Below, in pieces: positions 6,000-6,310 of a stretch of DNA of 6,310 nucleotides. The notes under the pieces were generated by a model. The model did no database searches. It saw only the letters and a list, made by a program, of their open reading frames with translations, and was not told the DNA's origin. Origin of the DNA: Pseudomonadota bacterium (GTDB lineage Bacteria > Pseudomonadota > Alphaproteobacteria > Sphingomonadales > Sphingomonadaceae); NCBI GenBank assembly GCA_963205285.1, contig CAUJJQ010000013.1:1-6310 (forward strand), given 5' to 3'. How positions within the stretch are numbered: position 1 is the first letter of the stretch; each line of letters starts with the position of its first letter. A program made the position numbers and the translations under genes.

Positions 6000-6005
6000 G
6001 CCACC

Positions 6006-6310
6006 ATGTCTGAAGCAAACGTCACTGCCCCCAAGCAAAAAATATGCATTATTTTCGGCACCCGTCCCGAAGCGATTAAAATGTTCCCGCTCGTCCATGC
6101 CTTGCGCGAAATGCCCGGGTTGGAAACGCGCGTTGCGGTGACCGCGCAGCACCGCGACCTTCTCGACCAAGTGCTCGATATTGCGGGGATTACGCCCGAC
6201 ATCGACCTCGACCTGATGACGGCAGGGCAGAGTTTGGACGAACTGTCGGCACGGATTTTGACTCAATTGGGCGCGGCATTGGACGCTGAAAAGCCCGACC
6301 GGGTGGTGGT
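6006..6310 (+). CDS. wecB: UDP-N-acetylglucosamine 2-epimerase, non-hydrolysing (C-terminus cut by window edge)
   Basis: The 101 codons visible are the N-terminal part of the WecB/MnaA family, which interconverts UDP-GlcNAc and UDP-ManNAc in the cytoplasm and so supplies ManNAc or ManNAcA for surface polysaccharides. The signature IIFGTRPEAIKMFPLVHAL (15-33) is textbook. Arg20 and Lys25 align with catalytic-site Arg10 and Lys15 of the E. coli enzyme, followed by VAVTAQHRDLLDQVL (43-57). The window ends in KPDRVVV, just before the expected GDxxT segment. About 275 residues should follow. The protein begins with about ten extra residues (MSEANVTAPKQK) before the first strand. The nearby ATGs at 5990 and 5995 are out of frame, so 6006 is the likely start, without a Shine-Dalgarno. 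It is transcribed away from the decoration genes, presumably into the main polysaccharide cluster. Confidence 0.94.
   Translation, partial: MSEANVTAPKQKICIIFGTRPEAIKMFPLVHALREMPGLETRVAVTAQHRDLLDQVLDIAGITPDIDLDLMTAGQSLDELSARILTQLGAALDAEKPDRVV

Larger units (their letters stand above)
5772..6005. other. Divergent intergenic region between the AT3 gene and wecB
   Basis: These 234 bases hold no supportable gene. They contain candidate promoters pointing both ways, two degenerate palindromes with GAAA/GAAG loops, a run of seven G that can pair with C-runs on either side, and a perfect TGTTTT/AAAACA dyad near wecB. Frames open across the region have no domain and arise from the repeats. Confidence 0.75.

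Noticed and set aside
5961..6266. Minus-strand open frames at the right end
   Set aside because: They are antisense to wecB, whose N-terminal signature is unmistakable.

Overview
The window looks like the edge of a surface-polysaccharide (O-antigen, capsule or exopolysaccharide) gene cluster from a GC-rich alphaproteobacterium. Sphingomonadales is my best guess. It rests on three things: the overall composition, an intergenic repeat of the ATTCCGGC-GAAG-GTCGGAAT type that I associate with sphingomonad genomes, and promoter-like elements resembling the alphaproteobacterial TTGAC / GCTA pattern. I could not run any search, so the taxonomy is inference.

Layout. Positions 1-5771 hold four genes on the minus strand, read from right to left. 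They are a stand-alone membrane acyltransferase-3 (AT3) protein (4611-5771), a NodU/TobZ-type O-carbamoyltransferase (2764-4515), a large AT3 protein fused to a C-terminal SGNH domain (763-2763), and a class I SAM-dependent methyltransferase (743 down to the window edge, C-terminus missing). The last three are tightly packed, with gaps of 0 and 19 bases. A 95-base gap separates the first AT3 gene from the carbamoyltransferase gene. It carries a candidate internal promoter and a 10-base tandem repeat that puts a stop codon in all three reading frames. After a 234-base divergent intergenic region, wecB (non-hydrolysing UDP-GlcNAc 2-epimerase) starts on the plus strand at 6006 and runs off the right edge.

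How the genes fit together. WecB would make UDP-ManNAc, a precursor for polysaccharide repeat units. The four minus-strand genes look like a decoration set: one carbamoylating enzyme and one methylating enzyme in the cytoplasm, plus two multi-pass acyltransferases, one of which carries a periplasmic SGNH transferase/esterase-like domain. The families are clear. The glycan and the sites modified are not visible from the sequence.

The divergent intergenic region holds two degenerate GCGAA-loop palindromes, a G-run with alternative hairpin partners, a perfect 6+6 dyad overlapping a candidate wecB promoter, and no recognisable Shine-Dalgarno (SD) sequence for either flanking gene. Both may have very short or absent leaders. 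I see no RNA genes, CRISPR arrays, insertion sequences or defence genes.
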